Below are positions 17,253 to 23,616 of a DNA stretch of 23,616 bases, in pieces. The stretch is from JBBTDV01 sp038042605 (GTDB lineage Bacteria > Bdellovibrionota > UBA1018), in NCBI GenBank assembly GCA_964358645.1, contig CAYHPW010000040.1:1-23616 (forward strand), given 5' to 3'. Positions within the stretch are counted from its first letter, which is position 1. The number at the start of each line of letters is the position of its first letter. The notes beneath the pieces were generated by a model. The model made no database searches. It saw nothing but the letters and a program-made list of their open reading frames with translations, and had not been told where the DNA came from. The translations under genes were made by a program, and so were the position numbers.

Positions 17253-17525
17253 TTATTCCGATGGAGAAGGCGCTTCAGGGAGCTTACTACATTGATTAGC
17301 AGCATTTGTGATAGCATTCGCTTTTGCTTCATCAATAGTCCCACTTGTATAACATACAACAGTGCCCGCGCCACTTGTTCCAGTTGCTGTAATGACCAAT
17401 AAATTACTATTTGAAAAACTTGTATTGTTACCTGAGTTTTTAGCAATAGAAGTTTTGCTTTCGGGTAATATTTCAATAATGGCTTTGAGTTCTTCGGTGC
17501 CTTTCTCCTGATCCTGTAATGCCAA
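17253..17525 (-). CDS. Small hypothetical protein, 5' end unclear or truncated
   Basis: The 90-codon frame from the TTG at 17525 reads naturally (SNSNLLVITATGTSGAGTV, then TIDEAKANAITNAANQC and a Pro/Ser end). The same frame stays open and protein-like further upstream (KNCTIVRYNNNCKYIDVPEA, about 17530-17590) until a TGA near 17635, but no ATG, GTG or TTG is available there. The upstream part runs into the antisense of the transposase relic. The gene therefore seems to have lost its start, probably through the insertion. Family not recognised; the Cys residues suggest a secreted protein. Confidence 0.4.
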   Translation of the reverse strand: MALQDQEKGTEELKAIIEILPESKTSIAKNSGNNTSFSNSNLLVITATGTSGAGTVVCYTSGTIDEAKANAITNAANQCSKLPEAPSPSE

Positions 17526-17600
17526 TTGGGCGGCTTCCGGTACATCTATATATTTACAGTTGTTGTTATAGCGAACAATGGTGCAATTCTTAAAAATAAC

Positions 17601-17778
17601 ATGAAAAACAAAAACTACGGCAAAGACAAATGGATATCAAAACTTAGAGTGCCATTTGAGGGAGTTTTTTTCAAAATTTAAGAAACGCGCTAGATATAGA
17701 CGAACAGCAAAAGTGCAAATGCGAGGTTTTATGGAAGCAATTGCTTGGAACATTAAAATCGGTGTAAAGTACGACTAA
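17601..17778 (+). pseudogene. C-terminal relic of an IS5-like transposase, frameshifted
   Basis: The frame from 17601 reads KWISKLRVPFEGVF and then hits a stop after a run of seven Ts (about 17664-17672). Deleting one T lets it continue as SKFKKRARYRRTAKVQMRG, then FMEAIAWNIKIGVKYD, to the TAA at 17776. The R-x-P-F-E-x-V-F...RYR...AIAWNIK pattern is that of the C-terminus of IS5-group DDE transposases (the last E of the DDE triad is in PFEGVF). The frame also stays open upstream to about 17550. No inverted-repeat end is evident, so this is debris and not a mobile copy. Confidence 0.6.
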
Positions 17779-17967
17779 AATGCGAAGAGAAAGAGGTTTG
17801 GGAATATCAGTCGGACAATGCATGAGGGATAAAAGGAGAGCTCTCACAGTAAATTTAAAAAAAACTCAGCTCCAAACCCAAAAAATAAATAAAAAATTTT
17901 AAAATTAACTCAAAACCCTAAAATTCACCCATTCGGCAACAGCCCCACAATCTATTTTATTTTCTCA
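17779..17967. other. AT-rich intergenic region
   Basis: Very A/T-rich stretch (17851-17930 is mostly A and T) between the transposase relic and the tRNA promoter. No gene or hairpin of note is seen. Confidence 0.4.
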
Positions 17968-17997
17968 TTGACTCTAAATTACCTTAAAGAATAGACT
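17968..17997 (+). promoter_or_regulatory. Probable tRNA-fMet promoter
   Basis: TTGACT (17968-17973), an 18-bp spacer and TAGACT (17992-17997) lie just upstream of the tRNA gene, predicting transcription start near 18004. Confidence 0.45.
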
Positions 17998-18018
17998 GAC
18001 GCAGTTTTGTAATTATGC

Positions 18019-18095
<77 letters not shown>

Positions 18096-18110
18096 ATATA
18101 GATCGTAAAG

Positions 18111-18149
18111 AAAACGGCGACTTAGGAGAGATCCTGGGTCGCCGTTTTT
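18111..18149 (+). terminator. Intrinsic terminator after the tRNA
   Basis: Arms 18111-18121 (aaaacggcgac) and 18138-18148 (gtcgccgtttt) pair perfectly over 11 bp. An inner AGGA/TCCT stem lies between them and a five-T tract ends the right arm. It could act in both directions. Confidence 0.85.
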
Positions 18150-18275
18150 GTTTCTACAAAATGCCTTTGGGCCACTCCTGGGCCACAGCGCACCCATCAC
18201 TCCTTCCCGTTACTGCAGTCCCTGCAAAAATCGACTGCATAAGGGATTCCCTTGCCAGTCTTGTAAAACTGAAAA

Positions 18276-18686
18276 ATGGCAAAGCCTATCAGACACGGCG
18301 ACAAATGGCGGATTCGTCCAAAAGACGAAAACGGAAATCGTATCAGCAAGGTATTCGACACAAAAGAAGAAGCAAACTTCTGGCTGGCAAGGCAACAGAC
18401 CGAGGTCGGCGAAATCAAGCGCGGCTATCGCATACCCACTCCCAAGGATCGAGCGTTTAATGAGCTGTGCGATTACTGGCTAAAAAATCACTCATCTCAA
18501 AAACGAAGCGAGAGAAGCGACCGTAGCATTATCAAAGTTCACTTACGACCGGCCTTCGGGCGCTTGCAGCTTAAAAATATCGGAGTCGAGTTTGCCGAGA
18601 AGCTCGGGGTCATCGACCAGAGCATCGAAAAGGATCGGGATCGCGGATTTACGTTTGTGGATGCCAAAGGGAAGCGGTGGGGATGA
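18276..18686 (+). pseudogene. int: Truncated tyrosine recombinase (integrase), N-terminal part only
   Basis: 136 aa. The N-terminus has the arm-type DNA-binding pattern (GDKWRIRPKDENGNRISKVF, then DTKEEANFWLARQQ). A SAM-like core-binding region follows (FNELCDYWLKNH... IIKVHLRPAFGRLQLKNI, about 62-102). After residue ~105 homology appears to end, and the catalytic domain with R-H-R-H-Y is absent; full-length integrases are usually 330-420 aa. It lies 180 bp after tRNA-fMet on the same strand, the normal position of an island integrase, so it marks an old integration event and should be inactive. Confidence 0.75.
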
Positions 18687-18748
18687 GGGCTGCTCTCTGA
18701 AGGGTTTCCTCTCGATTAAAACCCTCTGATTTGCTATTGGAACTTTCC

Positions 18749-19792
18749 ATGAAGTCCTTTCTTTTCGCGTTGTTATTTTTGTCAATTTCGACCGCAAATG
18801 CCTTTGAGTTTGAAAAGCGCTTTGCCGCCTACGAGAAACAGGTTGGACCTGGCTTGGCGGTATTGGTCATCAAAGATGGCAAAACCATTTTTTCTAAAGG
18901 CTACGGTTGGGCCAGCCTCGGTAAAGGGAAACAAAAAATCTCCCCCACTACGAACTTCAACCTTGCCTCAAACTCAAAGCAGTTCACCGCATTTGCTTTA
19001 CTGAGTCTTGAGCAAAAGGGCTTGATTTCCATTGATGACAAAGTATCGAAGTATATTCCCGAACTCCCAAGCTACATGAGCGGCGTCCGCGTCAAGCATC
19101 TCGTCTTCCACACTTCGGGAGCCCCTGACTACATGGATGTTTGCGAAACAAAGAAACAAATCGTTAATGCCGATGTGATTTCATTCCTTGGCACCAAATC
19201 CAAATTGGATTTTGAAACAGGCACAAAGCACGAATACAGCAATACTGGATATGTGCTTTTGTCAGAAGTCCTGAGCCGAGCGGCAAAAAAGCCCTTTCCG
19301 GAAGTTTTGAAAACAGAGATTTTTGAAAAACTAGGAATGAAAGAAACAACAGTCATTTCCGTGGAAAGTGAGCGCAAGATTTTAAATCGCTCACTCGGCA
19401 TCGGGGAATGGCCATTTTTTGAGCCGAAGGACGACCATTCATGCAATTACGTTTTTGGTGATGGCGGAATATATACGAGTCTCAATGACTACGCGAAATG
19501 GGCTCTTGCGCTTGAAAATTCAAAGTTACTCTCTCCTGAATTTCACGCCCGCATTTTTGAACCAGGAAAACTGGACTCAGGAGAGCCCATTAAATACGCC
19601 TATGGTTGGATGAAAGATGAACACAACGGCCATGTGATGCTCGCACACAGTGGCGGATGGGTAGGATTCCGTTCTTTTGTAGCCAATGTTCCAGACGAAA
19701 AACTTTGGGTCGCCATGTTTTCAAATTATCGCGGCGTTTCCATTTGGGATTCTACAAAGGCTGTGCTGGATGAGTTCGTTGGAAAAAAATAA
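18749..19792 (+). CDS. Secreted serine hydrolase, beta-lactamase / class C family
   Basis: 347 aa from the ATG at 18749; the in-frame TTG at 18731 would spoil the signal peptide. The signal peptide (MKSFLFALLFLSISTANA/F) sends it to the periplasm. Active-site motifs of the penicillin-binding/class C fold are complete: S74-N-S-K77, Y163-S-N165 and H300-S-G302. Such proteins include esterases, D-aminopeptidases and PBP-like carboxypeptidases; true beta-lactamase activity cannot be claimed, since the third motif is HSG, as in many esterase/peptidase members, rather than KTG. It lies in the decayed island as apparent intact cargo. Confidence 0.88.
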   Translation: MKSFLFALLFLSISTANAFEFEKRFAAYEKQVGPGLAVLVIKDGKTIFSKGYGWASLGKGKQKISPTTNFNLASNSKQFTAFALLSLEQKGLISIDDKVSKYIPELPSYMSGVRVKHLVFHTSGAPDYMDVCETKKQIVNADVISFLGTKSKLDFETGTKHEYSNTGYVLLSEVLSRAAKKPFPEVLKTEIFEKLGMKETTVISVESERKILNRSLGIGEWPFFEPKDDHSCNYVFGDGGIYTSLNDYAKWALALENSKLLSPEFHARIFEPGKLDSGEPIKYAYGWMKDEHNGHVMLAHSGGWVGFRSFVANVPDEKLWVAMFSNYRGVSIWDSTKAVLDEFVGKK

Positions 19793-19897
19793 CGCCGACG
19801 CTCTTTTATCCTAGAGGTTTCAGCCAGTTTTCGTTCACTCCGCAATATCGATTCTTGTTCCCTGTTCCCAAGGTTCCGAGTTGGGGGGGGGGCCAAA

Positions 19898-20116
19898 TCA
19901 GTTCATGTCAGGATCGACTGCCTCGCGAGCGTCTCTGTAAGCAGCGTATCTGCCGACCAAGTCGTCAGCCTCCGTCGAGGCCAGTCCCATTTTCTCCAAG
20001 ACGACCCGCACCAAACGCTCGTCGGACTTGCCTGGTGCGTCATCACCATCGATGACTTCGATGACGTCCAAGGTTTTTAGGGCTTTCTGCCCACCAAAGC
20101 TGATCTTCGTGTCCAA
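19898..20116 (-). CDS. Small acidic hypothetical protein, possibly phage-derived
   Basis: A 72-codon frame from a TTG at 20116, with coherent protein-like sequence (ALKTLDVIEVIDGDDAPGKS, ending AVDPDMN). The frame stays open further upstream but there runs antisense to the terminase pseudogene. No ribosome site or known motif. It could be a leftover of the same phage in inverted orientation. Low certainty. Confidence 0.3.
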   Translation of the reverse strand: MDTKISFGGQKALKTLDVIEVIDGDDAPGKSDERLVRVVLEKMGLASTEADDLVGRYAAYRDAREAVDPDMN

Positions 20117-20131
20117 AAACTGCTTTTCATA

Positions 20132-20717
20132 CCCAACCTCGCATGGATGGTTATCAATGAAGTCACACTCATTTCTAAAGCCGCCTTTGACGCGGCATTG
20201 GCGCGGGTACGGTTAAAATCAGCGGCACTGCGACAGATTGCGATGAGTGGCACTCCTGAAAGTTTTAATTGGGTTTATGAATATTTTGTTGAGAATCCAC
20301 GCGATGACACGGATTTGTTTTTCGGCGATGTTCGCAAGAATACCCATGTCGCCGCTGATTATGTCCCGAATCTCATGGCCTCTTACGATTCGGTGATGGT
20401 TGAGCAGTATGTCGAGGGGAAATTCGTTAACCTCACCGGCAAACGGGCGGCCTATGCCTTTAGCCGTCAGATCCACACCGCGCCAGACGTTGAAAGAATC
20501 GAGCACGCGCCGATACTCGTTTCTTTGGACTTCTCAACGTTAACCCGATGGCGGCAAAACGCTCTGGAACCGTCTAGGAAGCCCCTCAAAAGTCGTTCTA
20601 CAGGCATTTGATGAGGTTTGTTTGCAGGGATCGAATACCTATGATCCCCTAGGAGAGTGCGACGATGACTTTATTTTTGACAACGAACTGTTGGCTCAGG
20701 GCTCAGAATTGCCTTGA
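20132..20717 (+). pseudogene. Phage terminase large subunit remnant, frameshifted
   Basis: The frame begins near the Walker B region (AWMVINEVTLISKAAF), passes the R-x-R and TPES/NWVYEYF segments, and includes VEQYVEGKFVNLTG, typical of the link between ATPase and nuclease domains. At 20533-20536 the frame shifts to give the nuclease-domain hallmark LDF-NVNPMAA. About 20557 it shifts again to LWNRLGSPSKVVLQAFDEVC...CDDDFIFDNE, ending at the TGA 20715-20717. The N-terminal ATPase half with Walker A is absent. At least two frameshifts plus a 5' deletion make it non-functional. Confidence 0.7.
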
Positions 20718-20741
20718 ATGCGCAACGTGATTTGATAGAAT
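20714..20741 (+). promoter_or_regulatory. Possible promoter of the Tyr/Gly-rich protein gene
   Basis: TTGAAT (20714-20719), 16-bp spacer, TAGAAT (20736-20741), about 30 bp before the ATG at 20773. Confidence 0.35.
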
Positions 20742-20772
20742 GTGCTGGTCAATAAAAATCGGGAGAAGTATC

Positions 20773-21255
20773 ATGAAGAGTCGCATTGCAATATGTTTAG
20801 GTCTAATTGGTTTGGTATCTTCAACGGTTAGCTTCGGGGCCAGCCTTAGCGGTGACCTTCAGGACCAAACAGAGAGCGCTAAGCAATTTCTGCAAAGCTA
20901 CCCGCAGTGTGATTATGCCCATCCTGATTTCTGTTACGAGTTGATTCGTAACGGCTGTTCCGGTTCTGGTTACGGATACAATTACGGATCTTATGGATCA
21001 TATGGGGGTGGAGGTTATGGTTGCGGCGGCAGTTATGGCTCCTATTCAAGCCCATATTCTCCGTACAGCCCCTATAGCAATCCTTATAATCCGTACAACT
21101 ACCAATACTCTGAAGGCTCGCTGAAGATCCGCTACAGTCTTGATGATGTTGACACCCAAGACGGATTTATTGGCGTTCACAATAATAAGATTTTCTACTC
21201 TCCCGATTTGCAGCGTTTGTTTGAACCATCAAACACGGCTGAAGCATCGAAGTAG
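20773..21255 (+). CDS. Secreted Tyr/Gly/Ser/Pro-rich low-complexity protein
   Basis: 160 aa from the ATG at 20773, chosen for the GGGAG site just upstream and a clean signal peptide (hydrophobic residues 4-20, cleavage near SFG/A). Residues 24-60 are ordinary sequence with three Cys (QSYPQCDYAHPDFCYELIRN). Residues 63-112 are low complexity: GYGYNYGSYGSYGGGGYG, then repeated SPY/NPY units. Residues 113-160 return to normal composition (KIRYSLDDVDTQDGF). Tyr/Gly repeats are typical of flexible, self-associating or matrix proteins, but no family is recognised. It stands alone before the glycosyltransferase gene. Confidence 0.8.
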   Translation: MKSRIAICLGLIGLVSSTVSFGASLSGDLQDQTESAKQFLQSYPQCDYAHPDFCYELIRNGCSGSGYGYNYGSYGSYGGGGYGCGGSYGSYSSPYSPYSPYSNPYNPYNYQYSEGSLKIRYSLDDVDTQDGFIGVHNNKIFYSPDLQRLFEPSNTAEASK

Positions 21256-21342
21256 TCAGCGTCTTTACTCCGCTTGGTTCCACATCCTCAGTATGGCGCT
21301 GGAGTTGTTTTTCCACTCTAGTGGATTCTCTGAGGCTTTTTT

Positions 21343-22902
21343 ATGGAACGAAACGCTGCTCATTCTTTTTTTGAAAGAAAACTTATCTGGCTACTTCTCG
21401 CAGTTGGTCTCGGCATTTTGTGGCGACTACCTCTCTACCTGAATGCAGAGCATCTTGTCTGGTCTGATGAGGCTGCAAATCTACTGACAGTCAAACATCT
21501 ACTGAAATTTGGAGAGCCATATTACTTTTATCACGGAATGCGGTACCAGGGGTTAACCGAGTCTTTAATTTCTCTATTGTTCGTCCCTTTGTTTGGCTTT
21601 TCTGCTCTATCTCAGAAGCTCGCTGGCACCGTCGTGTATCTCGCTTTTGCATTGTTGACCGCTAGATTCTTTTTCTCCTATGTCAGCGACCATTTTCTGC
21701 GGTTAATCTGCGTCGCATTTCTAATTTTCCCGACCAACCACCTTTTTCACACTTCCTTTATGGCCTACGGGGGGCATTTACTAAATGCCCTCCTTGGTTT
21801 TTGTTTGGTTTATGCGGTCTTTTATTTCCATAAAGAACAACAAACGCACCGATGGATCTACTCCTTCACAATTTGTAGCATTATAGCTCTCGGGATCTAT
21901 ACCTATCGACACTTCCTGAGTTTCTACCCTGCGCTAGCGCTGATGGTTTTATTTTTTCGTGGCAAGCTAAGTTTTTTTTCAAAGGAAAATCTCAGAAATG
22001 CGCTACTAATCGGGGCCTTTGCTCTGTTGCTTCCAATGGTGAACCAACGTCTCGGGGAGTGGACTCAGGGGCATACAGACGAACACTTGAACTCCTTCAT
22101 GATGTTTCAGTCCTTTCAGCTCAACTCTTGGTTGCAGATCAAAAGCAAGATCGTATTTGTCTTTTCGGAATTATGGTCGCTGTTTTTCACTGCCAATATC
22201 CACGAGCAATTCCGATTAACAGGTATAGTCTTGGGCATCGGGACTATAGTTGTCCTTTCGGTTGTCACTGTTGTGACATGGAGTCGAACATCGGATCTTT
22301 GGCGTTTGTACCGCATTTCTGTGGCTCACGTCGTTATCGTATTTGCTTCGGTGATTATTACGCCATATGCGATTACTCCGATGGACTTAAGGTATTTAAT
22401 GCCTATCTATGCCGTCGCACCATTCCTCATTACTGCCCTTTTGACTCTACCTCAGGGCAATAAAATGCGAGAGAGGTACCAGCGGATAGTAAGATCGGCG
22501 TTTGCCATTTTTGTTCTGTTAGGAATAGCAAACACAATCTTGTATAATAACTTTATCGGGATTCAATCTGGCTTTTCGCTCGTAAAACGCCCTCACGATT
22601 TCGGCGAGCTGGTTCAGTACTTAAACCATGAAAAGATAAAATGTCTATTCATGGACTACTCCGACGCATACCGATTCTCCCTCATCGCTGAAGAAGAAAT
22701 CGTGGCCTCTGGAACCCATCTTCCTCGAATACAACGCTATGAGGACTGTGCAGAGAAGCAATCCCCACGCATTATTGCTCTGAGGAATACTCACGAGGAA
22801 CTTCCCATGTTCTTGAGCTTCAAACCTAAGCACGCATTGTGGTATCGAGTTCGCGCAAAATTATCGGACTATACGATTTTAGAATCTACAACAGCACAGT
22901 GA
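21343..22902 (+). CDS. GT-C type polytopic membrane glycosyltransferase (PMT/ArnT-like)
   Basis: 519 aa with about 10-12 predicted helices and a soluble C-terminal domain from residue ~420. The first periplasmic loop carries VWSDEAANLL with D42-E43, the acidic catalytic motif of the PMT/ArnT superfamily that uses lipid-linked sugar donors. Later loops have YGGHLLNAL and TYRHFLSFYPAL segments common in these enzymes. GAGG seven bases upstream of the ATG supports the start. Donor and acceptor are unknown. No terminator is clear after it. Confidence 0.8.
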   Translation: MERNAAHSFFERKLIWLLLAVGLGILWRLPLYLNAEHLVWSDEAANLLTVKHLLKFGEPYYFYHGMRYQGLTESLISLLFVPLFGFSALSQKLAGTVVYLAFALLTARFFFSYVSDHFLRLICVAFLIFPTNHLFHTSFMAYGGHLLNALLGFCLVYAVFYFHKEQQTHRWIYSFTICSIIALGIYTYRHFLSFYPALALMVLFFRGKLSFFSKENLRNALLIGAFALLLPMVNQRLGEWTQGHTDEHLNSFMMFQSFQLNSWLQIKSKIVFVFSELWSLFFTANIHEQFRLTGIVLGIGTIVVLSVVTVVTWSRTSDLWRLYRISVAHVVIVFASVIITPYAITPMDLRYLMPIYAVAPFLITALLTLPQGNKMRERYQRIVRSAFAIFVLLGIANTILYNNFIGIQSGFSLVKRPHDFGELVQYLNHEKIKCLFMDYSDAYRFSLIAEEEIVASGTHLPRIQRYEDCAEKQSPRIIALRNTHEELPMFLSFKPKHALWYRVRAKLSDYTILESTTAQ

Positions 22903-22995
22903 CATGAACTGTATTGCGCGGCCAACTAAGCGATGGACGTGAGTTCACTACACGAGGTTCTCGGCAGAAAAGCAAAAGGGACCAAGCATTTCTGC

Positions 22996-23616
22996 TCATT
23001 GTTGAGATTTTTCCTTTTTCAGCAAAGCAACCATTTCCTTCGCCTTATCGAGAGAGATTCCGAAGCTTCTCGTCAGCGTGGTTTCTAATAAAAGATGGCG
23101 CTCGTCGTCCCTTATTTGTAGGAAACCGAAAATCCTTGGCCAAAGCTCATCGGCGTTCTCACCCTTCAGATCATACGCCGCTCGCTTCTTGATCCCTTAA
23201 ATTTTTCCGCCCACGGTAGTAGCCGTATCGACGGGACCATGAACACGCACTGACGCATCATCTTCGCCGAGCCAATCCCCTATCTTCTTGGCTCAGTTAA
23301 CCAAAAGCGCCAATGTGCCGTTGGTGAACTCTATTCCCAAATCCTTCCCAAGTTTATTGCACTCCACCCTTACTTCATCGAGCGTCAATAGCCCTTTATC
23401 GTAGCGAGTAAAAAGCAACTCAAGCTCTTCGATTAAAACAAGCTTCAGGAAGCGGCTTCTCTTTTCTGCCAAGAATTTTTGATGGGATTGAACAAGGCTA
23501 ACGACTTCCGTCAGCAGCTTGGCTGCCTTCGGATCTGCTTCACCGTCAAAGTCCTCGTTAAAATGAAAAATTTTAGGAGATCTGGCCGGTGCTAGGCTGC
23601 GATTTTCTCCTCGGAA
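22996..23616 (-). pseudogene. Hypothetical gene with two in-frame stops, partial at window end
   Basis: Reading the minus strand from the window end, 107 codons are open (HFNEDFDGEADPKAAKLLTE, FLKLVLIEELELLFTRYDKG) to a TGA at 23293-23295. The very same frame continues (AKKIGDWLGEDDASVRVHG) to a TAA at 23197-23199. It then continues again (GIKKRAAYDLKGENADELWP, SFGISLDKAKEMVALLKKEK) to the final TGA at 22996. There are no frameshifts over ~206 codons. The stops fit single changes such as TGG to TGA and CAA to TAA. It is not recognised; the sequence is helical and charged. Most likely a recently inactivated gene. Confidence 0.6.

Noticed and set aside
17177..17545. 122-codon minus-strand frame containing a LYAWGRG string resembling an RCC1 motif
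   Set aside because: It overlaps a better frame in another phase, has biased composition, and only one chance motif.
18169..18186. GGGCCAC direct repeat as an attachment core
   Set aside because: Only 7 bp repeated and no matching copy at a far end; the tRNA 3' end is the more likely core.
18148..18483. 111-codon plus-strand frame before the integrase
   Set aside because: Overlaps the integrase in another frame and the terminator; no protein-like pattern.
20132..20250. Extension of the minus-strand frame at 19898-20116 upstream
   Set aside because: It is antisense to the terminase Walker B and R-x-R region, whose plus-strand motifs are more specific.

Overview
The window looks like part of a draft or metagenome scaffold (a run of exactly 100 Ns at 1010-1109) from a Gram-negative bacterium. 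The evidence for Gram-negative is a predicted outer-membrane beta-barrel lying between two secreted multiheme c-type cytochromes, several signal peptides, and a probable lipoprotein. The mix of an Ig-like/RCC1-repeat surface protein, doubled-CXXCH cytochromes, a class III aminotransferase with an M42 peptidase, and AAA/DUF4143 ATPases suggests a deltaproteobacterial or Bdellovibrionota-like lineage. That placement is inference; no taxonomic marker other than an initiator tRNA is present.

Layout. (1) 1-2535: the 3' part of a very long surface protein. The tail of a bacterial Ig-like domain is followed by about 14 tandem 56-residue RCC1 repeats, with the assembly gap inside the repeats. (2) 2639-6784: a tight four-gene operon, undecaheme-type cytochrome / beta-barrel / heptaheme cytochrome / MFS transporter. 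It has the gene logic of a porin-cytochrome conduit that moves electrons across the outer membrane. (3) 6829-8929, minus strand: an AAA_14/DUF4143 ATPase with a palindrome over its promoter, then a secreted hypothetical protein broken by one frameshift. (4) 9182-13849: a five-gene operon for CDP-alcohol phosphatidyltransferase, GtrA, PLP aminotransferase, M42-type metallopeptidase and YihY/BrkB membrane protein. (5) 13883-15120: a second AAA/DUF4143 ATPase, with a 21-bp-arm inverted repeat over its promoter and an apparently leaderless start. (6) 15202-16728, minus strand: a second RCC1 protein, a probable lipoprotein.

(7) 16729-20717 is accessory and decayed. It holds the C-terminal relic of an IS5-like transposase, a small gene without a proper start, a tRNA-fMet gene with a terminator, a truncated tyrosine integrase beside that tRNA, a serine hydrolase, and a multiply frameshifted phage terminase large subunit. 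This is the expected signature of an integrative element that entered at tRNA-fMet and has been degrading. (8) 20773-22902: a Tyr/Gly-rich secreted protein and a GT-C type membrane glycosyltransferase. (9) 22996-23616, minus strand: a reading frame running off the window end that keeps one frame through two internal stop codons.

The strongest candidates for something new are the porin-cytochrome operon with its unusual terminal heme motifs, the shared inverted-repeat promoter design of the two DUF4143 ATPases, and the five-gene lipid/aminotransferase operon.
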